DNA of 51,550 nt from NCBI GenBank assembly GCA_023255415.1, contig JALRIN010000019.1, positions 1 through 51,550 on the forward strand, written 5' to 3'. Positions 1 to 8,645 of the stretch are shown here, in pieces. A program made the translations under genes and the position numbers. The notes beneath the pieces were generated by a model, which was given only the letters and a program-made list of their open reading frames with translations, did no database searches and had not been told where the DNA came from. The DNA comes from Cypionkella sp. GTDB taxonomy: Bacteria > Pseudomonadota > Alphaproteobacteria > Rhodobacterales > Rhodobacteraceae. The stretch's first letter is position 1. Each line of letters starts with the position of its first letter.

Positions 1-288
1 GAGAAAACCGATAAATCCCAATGCAACTACTAATCCCATTACTAAAAGCGCAGAGGCGGTAACAGAATTACCTGTTACAAGGTGAGCGGCAAAGTAACCA
101 AGAATTGCTGCCAGGATGAAGATGATTCCACCCATGGTTGGTGTTCCACGCTTGATGTGGTGGCTACTTGGACCATCATCACGAATGATCTGTCCATATC
201 CTTTGCTGGCAAGTAGGCGAATCAGAACTCGCGTTCCAAAGAGCGCAAAGACCAGTGCAAAAGCACCGGCAATCAGGATCTGTCTCAA
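1..288 (-). CDS. mraY: MraY N-terminus, actinobacterial type (partial)
   Basis: This is the first 96 codons of phospho-N-acetylmuramoyl-pentapeptide transferase, the membrane enzyme that makes lipid I in peptidoglycan synthesis; the rest is off the left edge. The translation starts LRQILIAGAFALVFALFG, a membrane helix, followed by the family motif DDGPSSHHIKRGTPTMGG and a second helix. The start is a TTG that overlaps the murF stop codon by two bases, and the N-terminus matches the MRQILIAG start common in Actinobacteria. GC is about 49% by my count, well below the rest of the window. An actinobacterial murF-mraY pair does not belong beside Rhodobacteraceae genes, so I read it as foreign sequence joined to this contig. 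Confidence 0.88.
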   Translation of the reverse strand, partial: MRQILIAGAFALVFALFGTRVLIRLLASKGYGQIIRDDGPSSHHIKRGTPTMGGIIFILAAILGYFAAHLVTGNSVTASALLVMGLVVALGFIGFL

Positions 289-371
289 CTCTCAACTCCG
301 CTCTTGTCTAACCACAATCTTTCTAACTTTTGCGCAAGTACTTCAAATCTCTCAGAGCGTGATGCCTTCAC
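285..371 (-). CDS. murF: MurF C-terminus, actinobacterial type (fragment)
   Basis: The last ~28 codons of UDP-N-acetylmuramoyl-tripeptide--D-alanyl-D-alanine ligase read VKASRSERFEVLAQKLERL and then a short tail to a TGA at 285-287. VKASR is the conserved end of the MurF ligase domain. The residue expected just before it (the GDVVL stretch) is absent, so homology stops close to position 371. The murF-mraY order and the coupled overlap are normal for a dcw cluster. The fragment is recognised from one motif and its neighbour, so the identification is good but the exact edge is approximate. Confidence 0.75.
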   Translation of the reverse strand: MKASRSERFEVLAQKLERLWLDKSGVES

Positions 372-374
372 GCT
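356..374. repeat. Palindrome at the contig join
   Basis: AGCGTGA (356-362) and TCACGCT (368-374) form a 7-bp inverted repeat with a 5-base loop. It sits exactly where actinobacterial murF ends on one strand and ornithine decarboxylase begins on the other. The stretch from about 361 to 371 can be read as part of either gene, so it is the likely crossover point of a chimera. Confidence 0.7.
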
Positions 375-717
375 GGCCTCGCGCGTTAAAGCCGTGCGCG
401 ACGACATGCATGTGTTTTTGAACGACGGGCTTTACGGCGCGCTGTTCGAGATGGGCCAGATCGGCATCATCGACCGCATCGAGGTGATTTCACCCGAAGG
501 TGTGCTGCGTCATGGTGAAAGCCTGCCGCGGATCTGCTTTGGCCCGACCTGCGATTCGGTCGACCGGCTGCCGGGCGATGTGCCGTTTCCCTCTGACATT
601 GCCGAGGGGGATTTCGTGATCTGGCATGGCATGGGTGCCTATTCCACAGTCACCAACAGCCGCTTTAACGGCTTTGGCGAGCTGAGCATGGTGACGGTGC
701 TGACCCAAACGGTTTAA
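361..717 (+). CDS. Ornithine decarboxylase, type III PLP family (C-terminal part)
   Basis: This is the C-terminal beta-barrel domain of an alanine-racemase-fold ornithine/diaminopimelate decarboxylase, which makes putrescine from ornithine. Visible family motifs are RVKAVRDD, FLNDGLYGALFE, FGPTCDSVDRLPGD (the Cys and Asp next to the active site) and HGMGAYSTVTNSRFNGF (the Tyr that contacts PLP). The N-terminal PLP-binding barrel is missing because the upstream sequence is foreign. An ORF runs upstream through the join, but those residues are chance translation. A second putrescine-forming gene (N-carbamoylputrescine amidase) lies 3.5 kb downstream. Family assignment is firm; substrate is inferred. 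Confidence 0.85.
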   Translation, partial: DAFTLASRVKAVRDDMHVFLNDGLYGALFEMGQIGIIDRIEVISPEGVLRHGESLPRICFGPTCDSVDRLPGDVPFPSDIAEGDFVIWHGMGAYSTVTNSRFNGFGELSMVTVLTQTV

Positions 718-807
718 TTTCGCCGAAACAAAAACTTCATGCGCCCTTGGCTGGACAAAACCAGCCAAGGGCGTAGTTATTTTGACAAGGCGATCTTGGA
801 GGGTGGC

Positions 808-3093
808 ATGTCGAAATTTGGCGCAGCGCAGGGTGTGGGGCGGCTGGAAGATATCCGGCTGCTGACGGGCGAGGGCCGCTATGTCGATGATATCACCCCT
901 AAAACAGCCCTTCACGGCTATTTCCTGCGCGCGCAGATGGCACATGCCGGGATCACGGCGCTGGATCTGGCGGCGGCGCGGGCGGCGGATGGTGTGCATC
1001 TGGTGCTGGCGGCGGCCGATCTAGAGGCGATGGGCGTGATCCTAGGCATGACCGGCGCGCAGGTGCGCACGCGGCAGGGTGGCAAGGGCGCTGGCCCCGA
1101 ACGCCCGGTGCTGGCGCGCGATGCGGTGCGCTATGCCGGCGAGGCGGTGGCCCTGGTGGTGGCCGATAGCTTGGCACAAGCGCGCGATGCGGCAGAGCTG
1201 ATCGGGCTTGATGTCGAAGAGCGCCCGGTGATCACCGCCTTGGTGCCCGGAGGCGAGGCCATACATCCGCAAGCCCCCGGCAATCTGGCCTTTGATTACA
1301 GCCTTGGCGACGAGGCGGCGGTGGCGGCTGCCTTGGAAGGCGCTGCGCATCGGGTGGCTTTGGACGTGGTGCATAACCGCATCATCGTGGCCTCTATGGA
1401 GCCGCGCGGCTGTTTTGCCGAATGGCAAGACGGGCGGCTGCATCTTGCGGTGAACGGGCAGGGCGTCTGGGTGCAAAAGGCCGAGCTTGCGCGGCAATTG
1501 CGGCTGGACCCTGCAGCGGTGCGGGTGACCAACCCCGATGTCGGCGGCGGCTTTGGCATGAAGGGCATGGCCTATCCTGAATATATCGTCATCGCGGCAG
1601 CGGCGCGGGCCCTGGGGCGGCCGGTGCGATGGATGTCGGACCGATCCGAGGCGATGCTGACCGATAACGCAGGCCGCGATTTGCTGGCACGGGCAGAGAT
1701 TGGCTTTGACGCCGATCTAAAAATCACCGGCCTGCGGGTGCACATTGTTTCGAACCTTGGCGCCTATAACTCGCAATTCGCGCAGATGATCCAGACCGAG
1801 CTTTATTCCAAGGTGCTGACCGGCATCTATGACATCAAAGCCGCCCATATGGGCGTGCTGGGGGTCTATACCAACACCACACCGGTTGATGCCTATCGCG
1901 GCGCGGGGCGGCCCGAGGCGAATTTGACCATCGAGCGGGTGATGGATCACGCCGCCCGCGTGCTGGGCGTGGACGGCTTTGATCTGCGGATGCGCAATGT
2001 GATCAAGGATTTCCCCTATCCGCTTTTGTCGGGCGCACAGGTCGATTGCGGCGATTTTGCCAATGTGCTGGCGGTTGCGCGCGCGCGCGGCGATGTGGCG
2101 GGCTATGCCAAGCGCAAGGCCGCAAGCGCGGCGCGCGGCAAGCTGCGCGGGCTGGGGGTGGCTAGCTATCTCGAGGCGATCTTGGGCTCGCCGGTTGAAA
2201 CCGCGCGGGTGGTGCTGCAGCCTGATGGCGGGGCGACGCTTTATGTCGGCACCCAGTCGAACGGGCAGGGCCACGAGACGGTTTACGCCCGCATGCTGTC
2301 CGAGCAAACCGGCATTGATGTTGCATTGATCCGCATTGTGCAGGGCGACAGCGATGCCATTGCCACCGGTGGCGGCACCGGCGGCTCGCGCTCGGTCACG
2401 GTGCAGGGCACGGCGACAAAGGCGGCCGTGGGCGCGCTGGTGGCAGGCATGATCGACTTTTTGCAAAGCGATGTCGGGGTGAAAGAGGTCAGTTTTGACG
2501 GCACTGTGTTTTCGGCCCCCAATTCCAACATGAGCCTGACCATGGCCGAGGCTGCGGAATGGGCGCGCGAAAAGGGGCGCGACGATCTGCTGGATGTAGC
2601 TCAAACCATTAAACTGCAAGCCGGATCTTATCCCAATGGCTGCCATCTGGTCGAGGTCGAGATTGACCCAGAAACCGGCGCGATGGTGATGGACCGCTAC
2701 ACAGTTGTCGATGATTTCGGCACGCTGATCTCGCCCGAATTGGTGGCAGGTCAGGTGCATGGCGGCATTGCCCAAGGCTTCGGCCAAGCGGTGATGGAGC
2801 TGGCGGTCTATGATGATCAGGGCCAGCTTTTGACCGGCAGCTTTATGGATTACGCCCTGCCACGCGCGACCGATCTGCCCTATTTCGACATTCACCACGC
2901 CCCCACCATCACCCAGACCAACCCTTTGGGCATGAAAGGCTGCGGCGAGGCGGGCACCGTCGGCTCTTGTGGCGCGATTTCCAACGCGGTGCTGGATGCG
3001 CTGGCGCCGCGCGGCGTGACATCGGTGGATATGCCCTTCACGCCGGCGCGCATCTGGACCTGGCTGCAGGAGGCACAGGCTGGCTCTGCTTAA
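808..3093 (+). CDS. CoxL-like molybdoenzyme large subunit (form II, xanthine dehydrogenase family)
   Basis: A 761-residue molybdopterin-cytosine-dinucleotide-binding subunit of the xanthine oxidase family. The N-terminal VGRLEDIRLLTGEGRYVDDI is typical of CO-dehydrogenase-like large subunits. The active-site loop at residues 362-368 is AYRGAGR, which marks form II rather than the AYxCSFR loop of true CO dehydrogenase, so oxidation of CO is not expected. GCGEAGTVGS near residue 714 carries the conserved catalytic Glu. ATG 808 is preferred over an upstream in-frame ATG at 739 because GGAGGG lies just before it and the family starts there. The FAD and 2Fe-2S subunits are not adjacent, so it is an orphan here. 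The substrate is unknown. Confidence 0.85.
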   Translation: MSKFGAAQGVGRLEDIRLLTGEGRYVDDITPKTALHGYFLRAQMAHAGITALDLAAARAADGVHLVLAAADLEAMGVILGMTGAQVRTRQGGKGAGPERPVLARDAVRYAGEAVALVVADSLAQARDAAELIGLDVEERPVITALVPGGEAIHPQAPGNLAFDYSLGDEAAVAAALEGAAHRVALDVVHNRIIVASMEPRGCFAEWQDGRLHLAVNGQGVWVQKAELARQLRLDPAAVRVTNPDVGGGFGMKGMAYPEYIVIAAAARALGRPVRWMSDRSEAMLTDNAGRDLLARAEIGFDADLKITGLRVHIVSNLGAYNSQFAQMIQTELYSKVLTGIYDIKAAHMGVLGVYTNTTPVDAYRGAGRPEANLTIERVMDHAARVLGVDGFDLRMRNVIKDFPYPLLSGAQVDCGDFANVLAVARARGDVAGYAKRKAASAARGKLRGLGVASYLEAILGSPVETARVVLQPDGGATLYVGTQSNGQGHETVYARMLSEQTGIDVALIRIVQGDSDAIATGGGTGGSRSVTVQGTATKAAVGALVAGMIDFLQSDVGVKEVSFDGTVFSAPNSNMSLTMAEAAEWAREKGRDDLLDVAQTIKLQAGSYPNGCHLVEVEIDPETGAMVMDRYTVVDDFGTLISPELVAGQVHGGIAQGFGQAVMELAVYDDQGQLLTGSFMDYALPRATDLPYFDIHHAPTITQTNPLGMKGCGEAGTVGSCGAISNAVLDALAPRGVTSVDMPFTPARIWTWLQEAQAGSA

Positions 3094-4165
3094 CCGTCTT
3101 CGCGCCTGGTGGCGCGGCAAAGCCCACGCCCAAACCGCGCCTGCCGCAGCGCCCGAACCGGGGCGCGCGCGCGGCTCTGTTGATCATATCATCATTCTGG
3201 ATGGCACGCTTTCGACCCTGACGCCGGGCCAAGAAGGCAATTGTGGCTTACTTTACAAGCTTTTGATCGAAGATGGTCAGAAAGCCCATCGCACTGTTTA
3301 CTACGAGCCAGGGCTGCAATGGCAGGGCTGGAGACAGGTGATGGCAATTGTCGAGGGGCGCGGGCTGAACCGACAGATCCGCCGTGCCTATGGCTGGCTT
3401 GCCAGCCACTACCGCGAAGGCGACCGGATTTTCCTGTTTGGCTATTCGCGCGGCGCCTATGCGGTGCGCAGTCTGGCCGGCGTGATCGACCGCGTTGGGC
3501 TGCTGCGGCGCGAACATGCAACGGAACGCGGCGTGCAGCTGGCCTATCGCCACTATCAAAACGGCCCCGACACAGTCGCCGCTGCCGCCTTTGCCCGCCG
3601 CTTTTGTCACGCCAAACCCATGATCGAGATGATCGGGGTTTGGGATACGGTAAAATCGCTGGGCCTGCCGCTTTTTGGCTTTGGCACCCTGCGCAAACAT
3701 GCCTTTCACAGCCATCACTTGGGCAATAGCATTCGCCACGGCTTTCAGGCGCTGGCGATCCACGAGACGCGCTCGGTGTTTGAACCGGTGCTTTGGGATA
3801 GCGCCGAGACGGACGGGAGCCATGTGCAACAGATGTGGTTTCGCGGCGCGCATGGCGATATTGGCGGCATGATCGGCGATGACGCGGCCGCCCGACCCTT
3901 GGCCAATATCCCCTTGGTTTGGATGCTGGAGCAGGCGCAGAGTTTGGGGCTTGATCTGCCCGAAAATTGGCACGCACGCTTTCCTTGTGATCCGGCAGCG
4001 CCCATGGTGGGGACGCTGCGCGGCTGGGGGGCGCTGTTTTTGTTGCGGCGCAGGCGGAGGATGCTGCGCGACCGATCCGAGGCGGTGCATCCAAGTGTGC
4101 AGCAGGCGCGGGCGACTTTTGGGTGGATTTCGGCTTTGACAAAAAAGGGGATGACAGATGCGTAA
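3080..4165 (+). CDS. DUF2235 (Tle1-like) alpha/beta hydrolase, probable CTG start
   Basis: A predicted serine hydrolase of the DUF2235 family, related to the phospholipase domain of type VI effectors, but here a stand-alone 361-residue housekeeping-type protein. It carries the nucleophile motif FGYSRGAYAVRSLAG, then DRVGLLRREHATER, GVWDTVKSLG and WFRGAHGDIGG. The family opens with an HxIILDGT strand, here HIIILDGTLSTL. That strand lies upstream of the first TTG at 3263, so the real start must be further 5'. No ATG or GTG is available, but AGGAGG (3068-3073) sits six bases before CTG 3080, inside the end of the preceding gene. It overlaps the next gene by eight bases. The cellular substrate is unknown. 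Confidence 0.75.
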   Translation: MALLNRLRAWWRGKAHAQTAPAAAPEPGRARGSVDHIIILDGTLSTLTPGQEGNCGLLYKLLIEDGQKAHRTVYYEPGLQWQGWRQVMAIVEGRGLNRQIRRAYGWLASHYREGDRIFLFGYSRGAYAVRSLAGVIDRVGLLRREHATERGVQLAYRHYQNGPDTVAAAAFARRFCHAKPMIEMIGVWDTVKSLGLPLFGFGTLRKHAFHSHHLGNSIRHGFQALAIHETRSVFEPVLWDSAETDGSHVQQMWFRGAHGDIGGMIGDDAAARPLANIPLVWMLEQAQSLGLDLPENWHARFPCDPAAPMVGTLRGWGALFLLRRRRRMLRDRSEAVHPSVQQARATFGWISALTKKGMTDA

Positions 4166-5039
4166 GGTGACTGTGGCGGCGACGCAATTTGCCTGCAGTT
4201 GGGATTTGGCTGCCAATGCCGATAAGGCCGAGGCTTTGGCGCGGCGCGCAGCGGCGAACGGCGCGCAAGTTGTTCTGATCCAAGAGCTTTTTGCCACTCC
4301 CTATTTCTGTATCGAACAGCATCCGCAGTATTTTGATCTGGCCCAGCCTATGGCGGATCACCCGCTGATCGCCCGCTTTGCAGCGCTTGCGCGCGCGCTG
4401 GGCGTGGTTGTGCCGCTGTCGTTTTTTGAACGCGCAGGTCAGGCGCATTTCAATTCGGTGGCGATGATTGATGCCGATGGGCGGGTTTTGGGCTGCTATC
4501 GCAAGACCCATATTCCGCAAGGCCCGGGCTATGAAGAGAAATACTACTTCTCGCCGGGCGACACCGGCTATCGGGTTTGGGATACCGCCTTTGGCCGCAT
4601 CGGCGTTGGGATTTGCTGGGATCAATGGTTTCCCGAATGCGCCCGCGCCATGGCGTTGATGGGGGCCGAGATTTTGCTTTATCCCACTGCCATCGGCTCG
4701 GAACCCCCCGCACCCGACTATGACAGCCAGCCGCATTGGCAGATCTGCATGCGCGGCCATGCGGCGGCCAATATCTTGCCGGTGGTGGCTGCTAACCGCA
4801 TTGGGCGCGAGATTGCACCTGATGGGCGCGAGGTGACGTTTTACGGATCAAGCTTTATCGCCGATCATCAGGGCGGCGTTGTTGCCGAACTTGGGCGCGC
4901 CGAAGAGGGCGTGGTGCTGGCGCAATTCGATCTGGCAGCGATTGCCGATTTGCGCCGTAGTTGGGGCCTGTTTCGCGACCGCCGCCCAGAAACCTATGGC
5001 GCGCTGGCGGGGCTCGACGGGTCTAAAGCAGCTGGCTGA
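4158..5039 (+). CDS. aguB: N-carbamoylputrescine amidase
   Basis: A 293-residue nitrilase-superfamily enzyme that hydrolyses N-carbamoylputrescine to putrescine, CO2 and ammonia, the last step of the agmatine route. The catalytic triad is readable as Glu43 (LIQELFATPYF), Lys116 (YRKTHIP) and Cys153 (GICWDQWFPE). The stretch GPGYEEKYYFSPGD and the end LRRSWGLFRDRRPETYG are typical of the AguB subfamily. Its start overlaps the DUF2235 stop, so the two are probably co-translated. No agmatine deiminase is in the window. Its 3' end overlaps the convergent DUF1624 gene by 17 bases. Confidence 0.92.
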   Translation: MRKVTVAATQFACSWDLAANADKAEALARRAAANGAQVVLIQELFATPYFCIEQHPQYFDLAQPMADHPLIARFAALARALGVVVPLSFFERAGQAHFNSVAMIDADGRVLGCYRKTHIPQGPGYEEKYYFSPGDTGYRVWDTAFGRIGVGICWDQWFPECARAMALMGAEILLYPTAIGSEPPAPDYDSQPHWQICMRGHAAANILPVVAANRIGREIAPDGREVTFYGSSFIADHQGGVVAELGRAEEGVVLAQFDLAAIADLRRSWGLFRDRRPETYGALAGLDGSKAAG

Positions 5040-5751
5040 AGGCCCAGACAAGCCCCAGCAAAATCGGCTGATGGATCAGATAGATCGGCAGGCTGTGGCG
5101 CCCCGCCCATGTTGACCAAGCGGGCAAAGTGATCTGCGACAGCCCGCGCCAAAGCCCAAGGCTGGTGCCGAATTGCCCCAGACTGATGCCCGCCAAAACC
5201 GCGCCAAACCAAGGGAAAATCGGTTCAAAATCAAGCGTATAGGCGGGCAGGGTGGAGAGGCCAATAAAGCGCAGCAAGGTGGCGTCAAAGGCAGGCCCGG
5301 GCAGCAGATAGGCCCCCGCTATAACTGCCGCCGCCAGCAGCGCGGTGACAGAACTGCGCAGGCGCAGCACCGCCAGCCCCAGCAGGCTGTAAAGCGCAAT
5401 GGCATGCAGGATGCCGAAATAGATGTAATATTCGGGCATTGCCAGCCGTGTCGCCAAGGTGACAAGCGCCGCTGCCGCCGCAATTTTGCCAAAGCGTCGC
5501 CAGAAGGCAGGCCAGCGGATCTCAGACCCATGCGACAGGTAAAGCGCAATCCCCGTCAGTCCCAAAAAACAGCCCGCAACCAGCCGGGCGTGATAGTAAA
5601 ACACCGCGCTATAGGCATATTCGGGCGAGATCAGCCCAAACATCACCAGATCATAGCTGAAATGAAAGCTGGCCATGCCCAGCAAAGCAAGGCTGCGGAT
5701 CAGGTCAAGCAGATCAATACGGCTTTGCTGCACGGCGGGCCTTTTGCACAA
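5023..5751 (-). CDS. DUF1624 heparan-alpha-glucosaminide acetyltransferase-like membrane protein
   Basis: A 242-residue integral membrane protein of the DUF1624 family. It starts with the characteristic RIDLLDLIRSLALLGMASFHFSYDLVMFG, has about seven hydrophobic helices, and ends HSLPIYLIHQPILLGL. The family is related to eukaryotic HGSNAT and to acyltransferase-3 proteins and is thought to move acyl groups across the inner membrane, but no bacterial substrate is established. It is transcribed away from gltA's terminator and toward aguB. Family membership is clear; function is not. Confidence 0.85.
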   Translation of the reverse strand: MCKRPAVQQSRIDLLDLIRSLALLGMASFHFSYDLVMFGLISPEYAYSAVFYYHARLVAGCFLGLTGIALYLSHGSEIRWPAFWRRFGKIAAAAALVTLATRLAMPEYYIYFGILHAIALYSLLGLAVLRLRSSVTALLAAAVIAGAYLLPGPAFDATLLRFIGLSTLPAYTLDFEPIFPWFGAVLAGISLGQFGTSLGLWRGLSQITLPAWSTWAGRHSLPIYLIHQPILLGLVWAFSQLL

Positions 5752-5772
5752 AGAGAGACCTGAGGCGATATG

Positions 5773-5798
5773 AAAACGGCGGCCCTTTCGAGCCGCCG
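5773..5798 (-). terminator. Rho-independent terminator of gltA
   Basis: On the minus strand, CGGCGGC pairs with GCCGCCG around an eight-base loop and is followed by TTTT. It starts about 8 bases past the gltA stop codon. Confidence 0.8.
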
Positions 5799-5805
5799 CA
5801 AAACT

Positions 5806-7101
5806 TTAGCGCTGTGCCACGCCCGCATAATTGCGATGCGTTTCACCAACATAAAGCTGACGTGGGCGACCGATCTTTTGGTTCGTCTCGGCGATCATCT
5901 CTTTCCACTGCGAGATCCAGCCGACAGTGCGCGAAATCGCGAAAATCGGCGTGAACATCGAGGTCGGGAAGCCCATCGCATCCAGAATGATGCCTGAATA
6001 GAAATCGACGTTTGGATAAAGCTTTTTCGAGACGAAATAATCGTCTTCCAAAGCGATACGCTCCAGCTCTTTGGCGACTTGCAGGGTGGGGTTGTTATGG
6101 ATGCCCAAAAGCTCCAACACCTCGTCCGCCGATTCTTTCATCACTTTGGCGCGTGGATCAAAGTTTTTATAGACACGATGGCCAAAGCCCATCAGGCGGA
6201 AGCCTGAATTCTTATCCTTGGCCTTGGCGATATATTCCGGAATCCGGTCAACGGTTCCAATTTCGCGCAGCATTTCAAGGCAGGCCTGGTTGGCGCCGCC
6301 ATGGGCAGGGCCCCAAAGGCAGGCGATGCCGGCCGCAATACAGGCAAAGGGATTCGCACCCGAAGAGCCCGCCAGACGCACGGTCGAGGTCGAGGCGTTT
6401 TGTTCGTGGTCAGCGTGCAGCAGCATGATCCGGTCCATCGCCTTGGACAGAATCGGGTTCACCTCGTAATCTTCGGCGGGAACTGCAAAGCACATATTCA
6501 GGAAGTTGCCAGCGAAGGACAGCGAATTCTTTGGATAAACAAAGGGTTGGCCGATCGAGTATTTAAAGGCCATCGCCGCAATTGTTGGCAGCTTGGCGAT
6601 CATGCGGATAGCTGCAACTTCACGCTGCCATTCGTCATTGATATCAAGGCTGTCGTGGTAAAACGCCGACATCGCGCCAACAACGCCGACCATTGTCGCC
6701 ATCGGATGCGCATCGCGGCGGAAGCCGCGGAAGAAATTGTGCATCTGTTCGTGCACCATAGTGTGGCGCGTCACGCGGTCTTCAAAATCTTTCAATTGGG
6801 TGGCATTTGGCAGCTCGCCGTAAAGCAGCAGGTAGCACACCTCGATAAAGCTCGACTCTTCAGCCAGCTGTTCGATCGGATAGCCGCGATATAGCAACTC
6901 GCCCTTATCGCCGTCGATGTAGGTGATCGCGCTTTCGCAGGCCGCCGTCGAGGTAAAGCCCGGGTCAAAGGTAAACACATCGGCTTGGGCATAAAGTTTG
7001 CGAATATCAAGCACATCAGGCCCAAGCGTCGGCGACATCACCGGCAGGTCATAGGTTTTTCCATCAAGGCTTAGCGTCGCGGTTTTGGTCGTGTCGGCCA
7101 T
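5806..7101 (-). CDS. gltA: Citrate synthase
   Basis: Type II citrate synthase of 431 residues, which condenses oxaloacetate with acetyl-CoA at the entry of the TCA cycle in the cytoplasm. Family motifs include FTFDPGFTSTAACESAITYIDGDKG at the N-terminus and the active-site segments LLHADHEQNASTST, LWGPAHGGANQA, GFGHRVYKNFDPRA and YPNVDFYSG, which carry the catalytic His and Asp residues. The length is normal for the hexameric Gram-negative type. The gene lies downstream of gltX on the same strand with a 74-base gap and ends at a clear terminator. Confidence 0.97.
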   Translation of the reverse strand: MADTTKTATLSLDGKTYDLPVMSPTLGPDVLDIRKLYAQADVFTFDPGFTSTAACESAITYIDGDKGELLYRGYPIEQLAEESSFIEVCYLLLYGELPNATQLKDFEDRVTRHTMVHEQMHNFFRGFRRDAHPMATMVGVVGAMSAFYHDSLDINDEWQREVAAIRMIAKLPTIAAMAFKYSIGQPFVYPKNSLSFAGNFLNMCFAVPAEDYEVNPILSKAMDRIMLLHADHEQNASTSTVRLAGSSGANPFACIAAGIACLWGPAHGGANQACLEMLREIGTVDRIPEYIAKAKDKNSGFRLMGFGHRVYKNFDPRAKVMKESADEVLELLGIHNNPTLQVAKELERIALEDDYFVSKKLYPNVDFYSGIILDAMGFPTSMFTPIFAISRTVGWISQWKEMIAETNQKIGRPRQLYVGETHRNYAGVAQR

Positions 7102-7175
7102 CTAACATCCCCAGTATGGTGCGCTGCGCCGCCAAATGCGGGCAGGGTCGTTTCCGGATTGGCGAAAGGCGCAGC

Positions 7176-8570
7176 TTACACAGTTGCGTCGTTCAGCCGT
7201 GTGATCGTCTCAGTCTGACCGATGACAAGCATCATGTCATAAACGCTTGGCGTGGCGCTGCGCCCTGCCAGGGCCGCGCGCAACGGAGCAGCCAGCTTGC
7301 CAAAGCCAATCCCGTTTTCTGCAGCTGCATTGGTCAGGATCTGCTCCAAATCCGCTTTTGTCCAGCTAGCATTTTGCAGCTGCGGCGTCAATGAATTCAG
7401 TATACCACGGGATACCGAGTCAAGTGATTTCGCCGAGGCTTCGTCGGCAACTATAGGGCGCGAAACCAACATAAAGTGAGCTTTTTCAAGAAGTTCGTGG
7501 AAAGTTTTCGCGCGATCTTTGACGCAGTAAAGCCCGCGCGACATCAGGTCTTTTTGCGCATCGGTCAGTGCAGGCAAGCCTGCCACCTGCATAAAGGCGA
7601 CCAATTCATGCAGCAGTGCAGCATCTTCCATCGCCGCCATGTGGTGGCCGCATGTGTTTTCCAGCTTTTTGAAATCAAGCCGCGCAGGCGCGCGCCCGAT
7701 TCCCGCCAGATCAAACATCGCAAGCGCTTCGGTCGTGCTGAAAATCTCGGCATCGCCATGGGCCCAACCCAGGCGGGTCAGGTAGTTGCGCATGCCCGCA
7801 GCCGGATAGCCCATGGCCTGATATTCTTCGACCCCCGTCGCGCCGTGGCGCTTGGACAATTTCTTGCCATCGGGGCCATGGATCAGCGGAATATGCGCCC
7901 AAACCGGAATCTCCCAGCCCATGGCATCATAAATCATCTGCTGGCGCGCGGCATTGTTCAGATGGTCATCCCCCCGAATGACATGAGTGACGCCCATGTC
8001 ATGATCATCGACCACAACCGCGAGCATATAGGTCGGTGTACCATCAGATCGTAAACAAATCATATCATCCAGAGTGTCATTTTGAATGATGACGCTGCCC
8101 TGCACCTCGTCTTTGATTTCGCTTTGCCCGCTTTGTGGCGCTTTCATCCGAATAACATAGGGCAGATCGGGGTGATTTTCGGCCGCAACATCGCGCCAAG
8201 GGCTGCGGAACACCGCATAGCTTGCTTTCGAGGCTTCGCGGAAGGCTGCGATTTCTTCTTGGCTGGAAAAGCACTTATAGGCTGTGCCACGGCGCAGCAT
8301 CTCGTGGGCGACCTCGGCATGACGGTCGCGGCGTTCAAACTGGCTGATCGGGTCGCCGTCCCAATCCAGCCCCAGCCAAGTCAGACCGCGCAGAATCGCG
8401 GCCGTGGCTTCTGGGGTGGACCGCTCGCGGTCGGTGTCTTCGATTCGCAGCAGGAATTTACCGCCACGCCCGCGCGCGTAAAGCCAGTTGAACAGCGCCG
8501 TGCGGCCACCGCCAATGTGAAGATAGCCCGTGGGCGAGGGCGCAAAGCGGGTGACGACGGGACGGGACAT
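7176..8570 (-). CDS. gltX: Glutamyl-tRNA synthetase
   Basis: A 464-residue class I aminoacyl-tRNA synthetase that charges tRNA-Glu. It begins RFAPSPTGYLHIGGGRTALFNWL, containing the HIGH motif, and carries KKLSKRHGA, the KMSKS equivalent. LLRIEDTDRERS is the conserved glutamate-binding segment. ATG 8570 is chosen over the in-frame start at 8594 because the family begins MSxPVVTRFAPSP. Alphaproteobacteria often have two GltX proteins; only one is visible here, so I cannot tell which paralogue it is. Confidence 0.95.
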   Translation of the reverse strand: MSRPVVTRFAPSPTGYLHIGGGRTALFNWLYARGRGGKFLLRIEDTDRERSTPEATAAILRGLTWLGLDWDGDPISQFERRDRHAEVAHEMLRRGTAYKCFSSQEEIAAFREASKASYAVFRSPWRDVAAENHPDLPYVIRMKAPQSGQSEIKDEVQGSVIIQNDTLDDMICLRSDGTPTYMLAVVVDDHDMGVTHVIRGDDHLNNAARQQMIYDAMGWEIPVWAHIPLIHGPDGKKLSKRHGATGVEEYQAMGYPAAGMRNYLTRLGWAHGDAEIFSTTEALAMFDLAGIGRAPARLDFKKLENTCGHHMAAMEDAALLHELVAFMQVAGLPALTDAQKDLMSRGLYCVKDRAKTFHELLEKAHFMLVSRPIVADEASAKSLDSVSRGILNSLTPQLQNASWTKADLEQILTNAAAENGIGFGKLAAPLRAALAGRSATPSVYDMMLVIGQTETITRLNDATV

Positions 8571-8645
8571 TGACGTTAACCTTTCGGAAACCATGACAGA
8601 GCTAGTCTGGGCGCAGCTTTAGGCAAATGCGGAGGGCAAAACAAG

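Noticed and set aside
808..3093. True CO dehydrogenase (coxL form I)
   Set aside because: The active-site loop is AYRGAGR, not AYxCSFR, and the other subunits are absent.
1717..3120. Long minus-strand open frame opposite the CoxL-like gene (467 codons)
   Set aside because: It is an antisense shadow of a high-GC gene, rich in Arg, His, Gln and Ala, with no family motif; the plus strand carries a clear molybdoenzyme.
3192..4760. Minus-strand open frame of 522 codons
   Set aside because: It covers two genes recognised on the plus strand (DUF2235 and aguB) and has the composition of GC-rich antisense.
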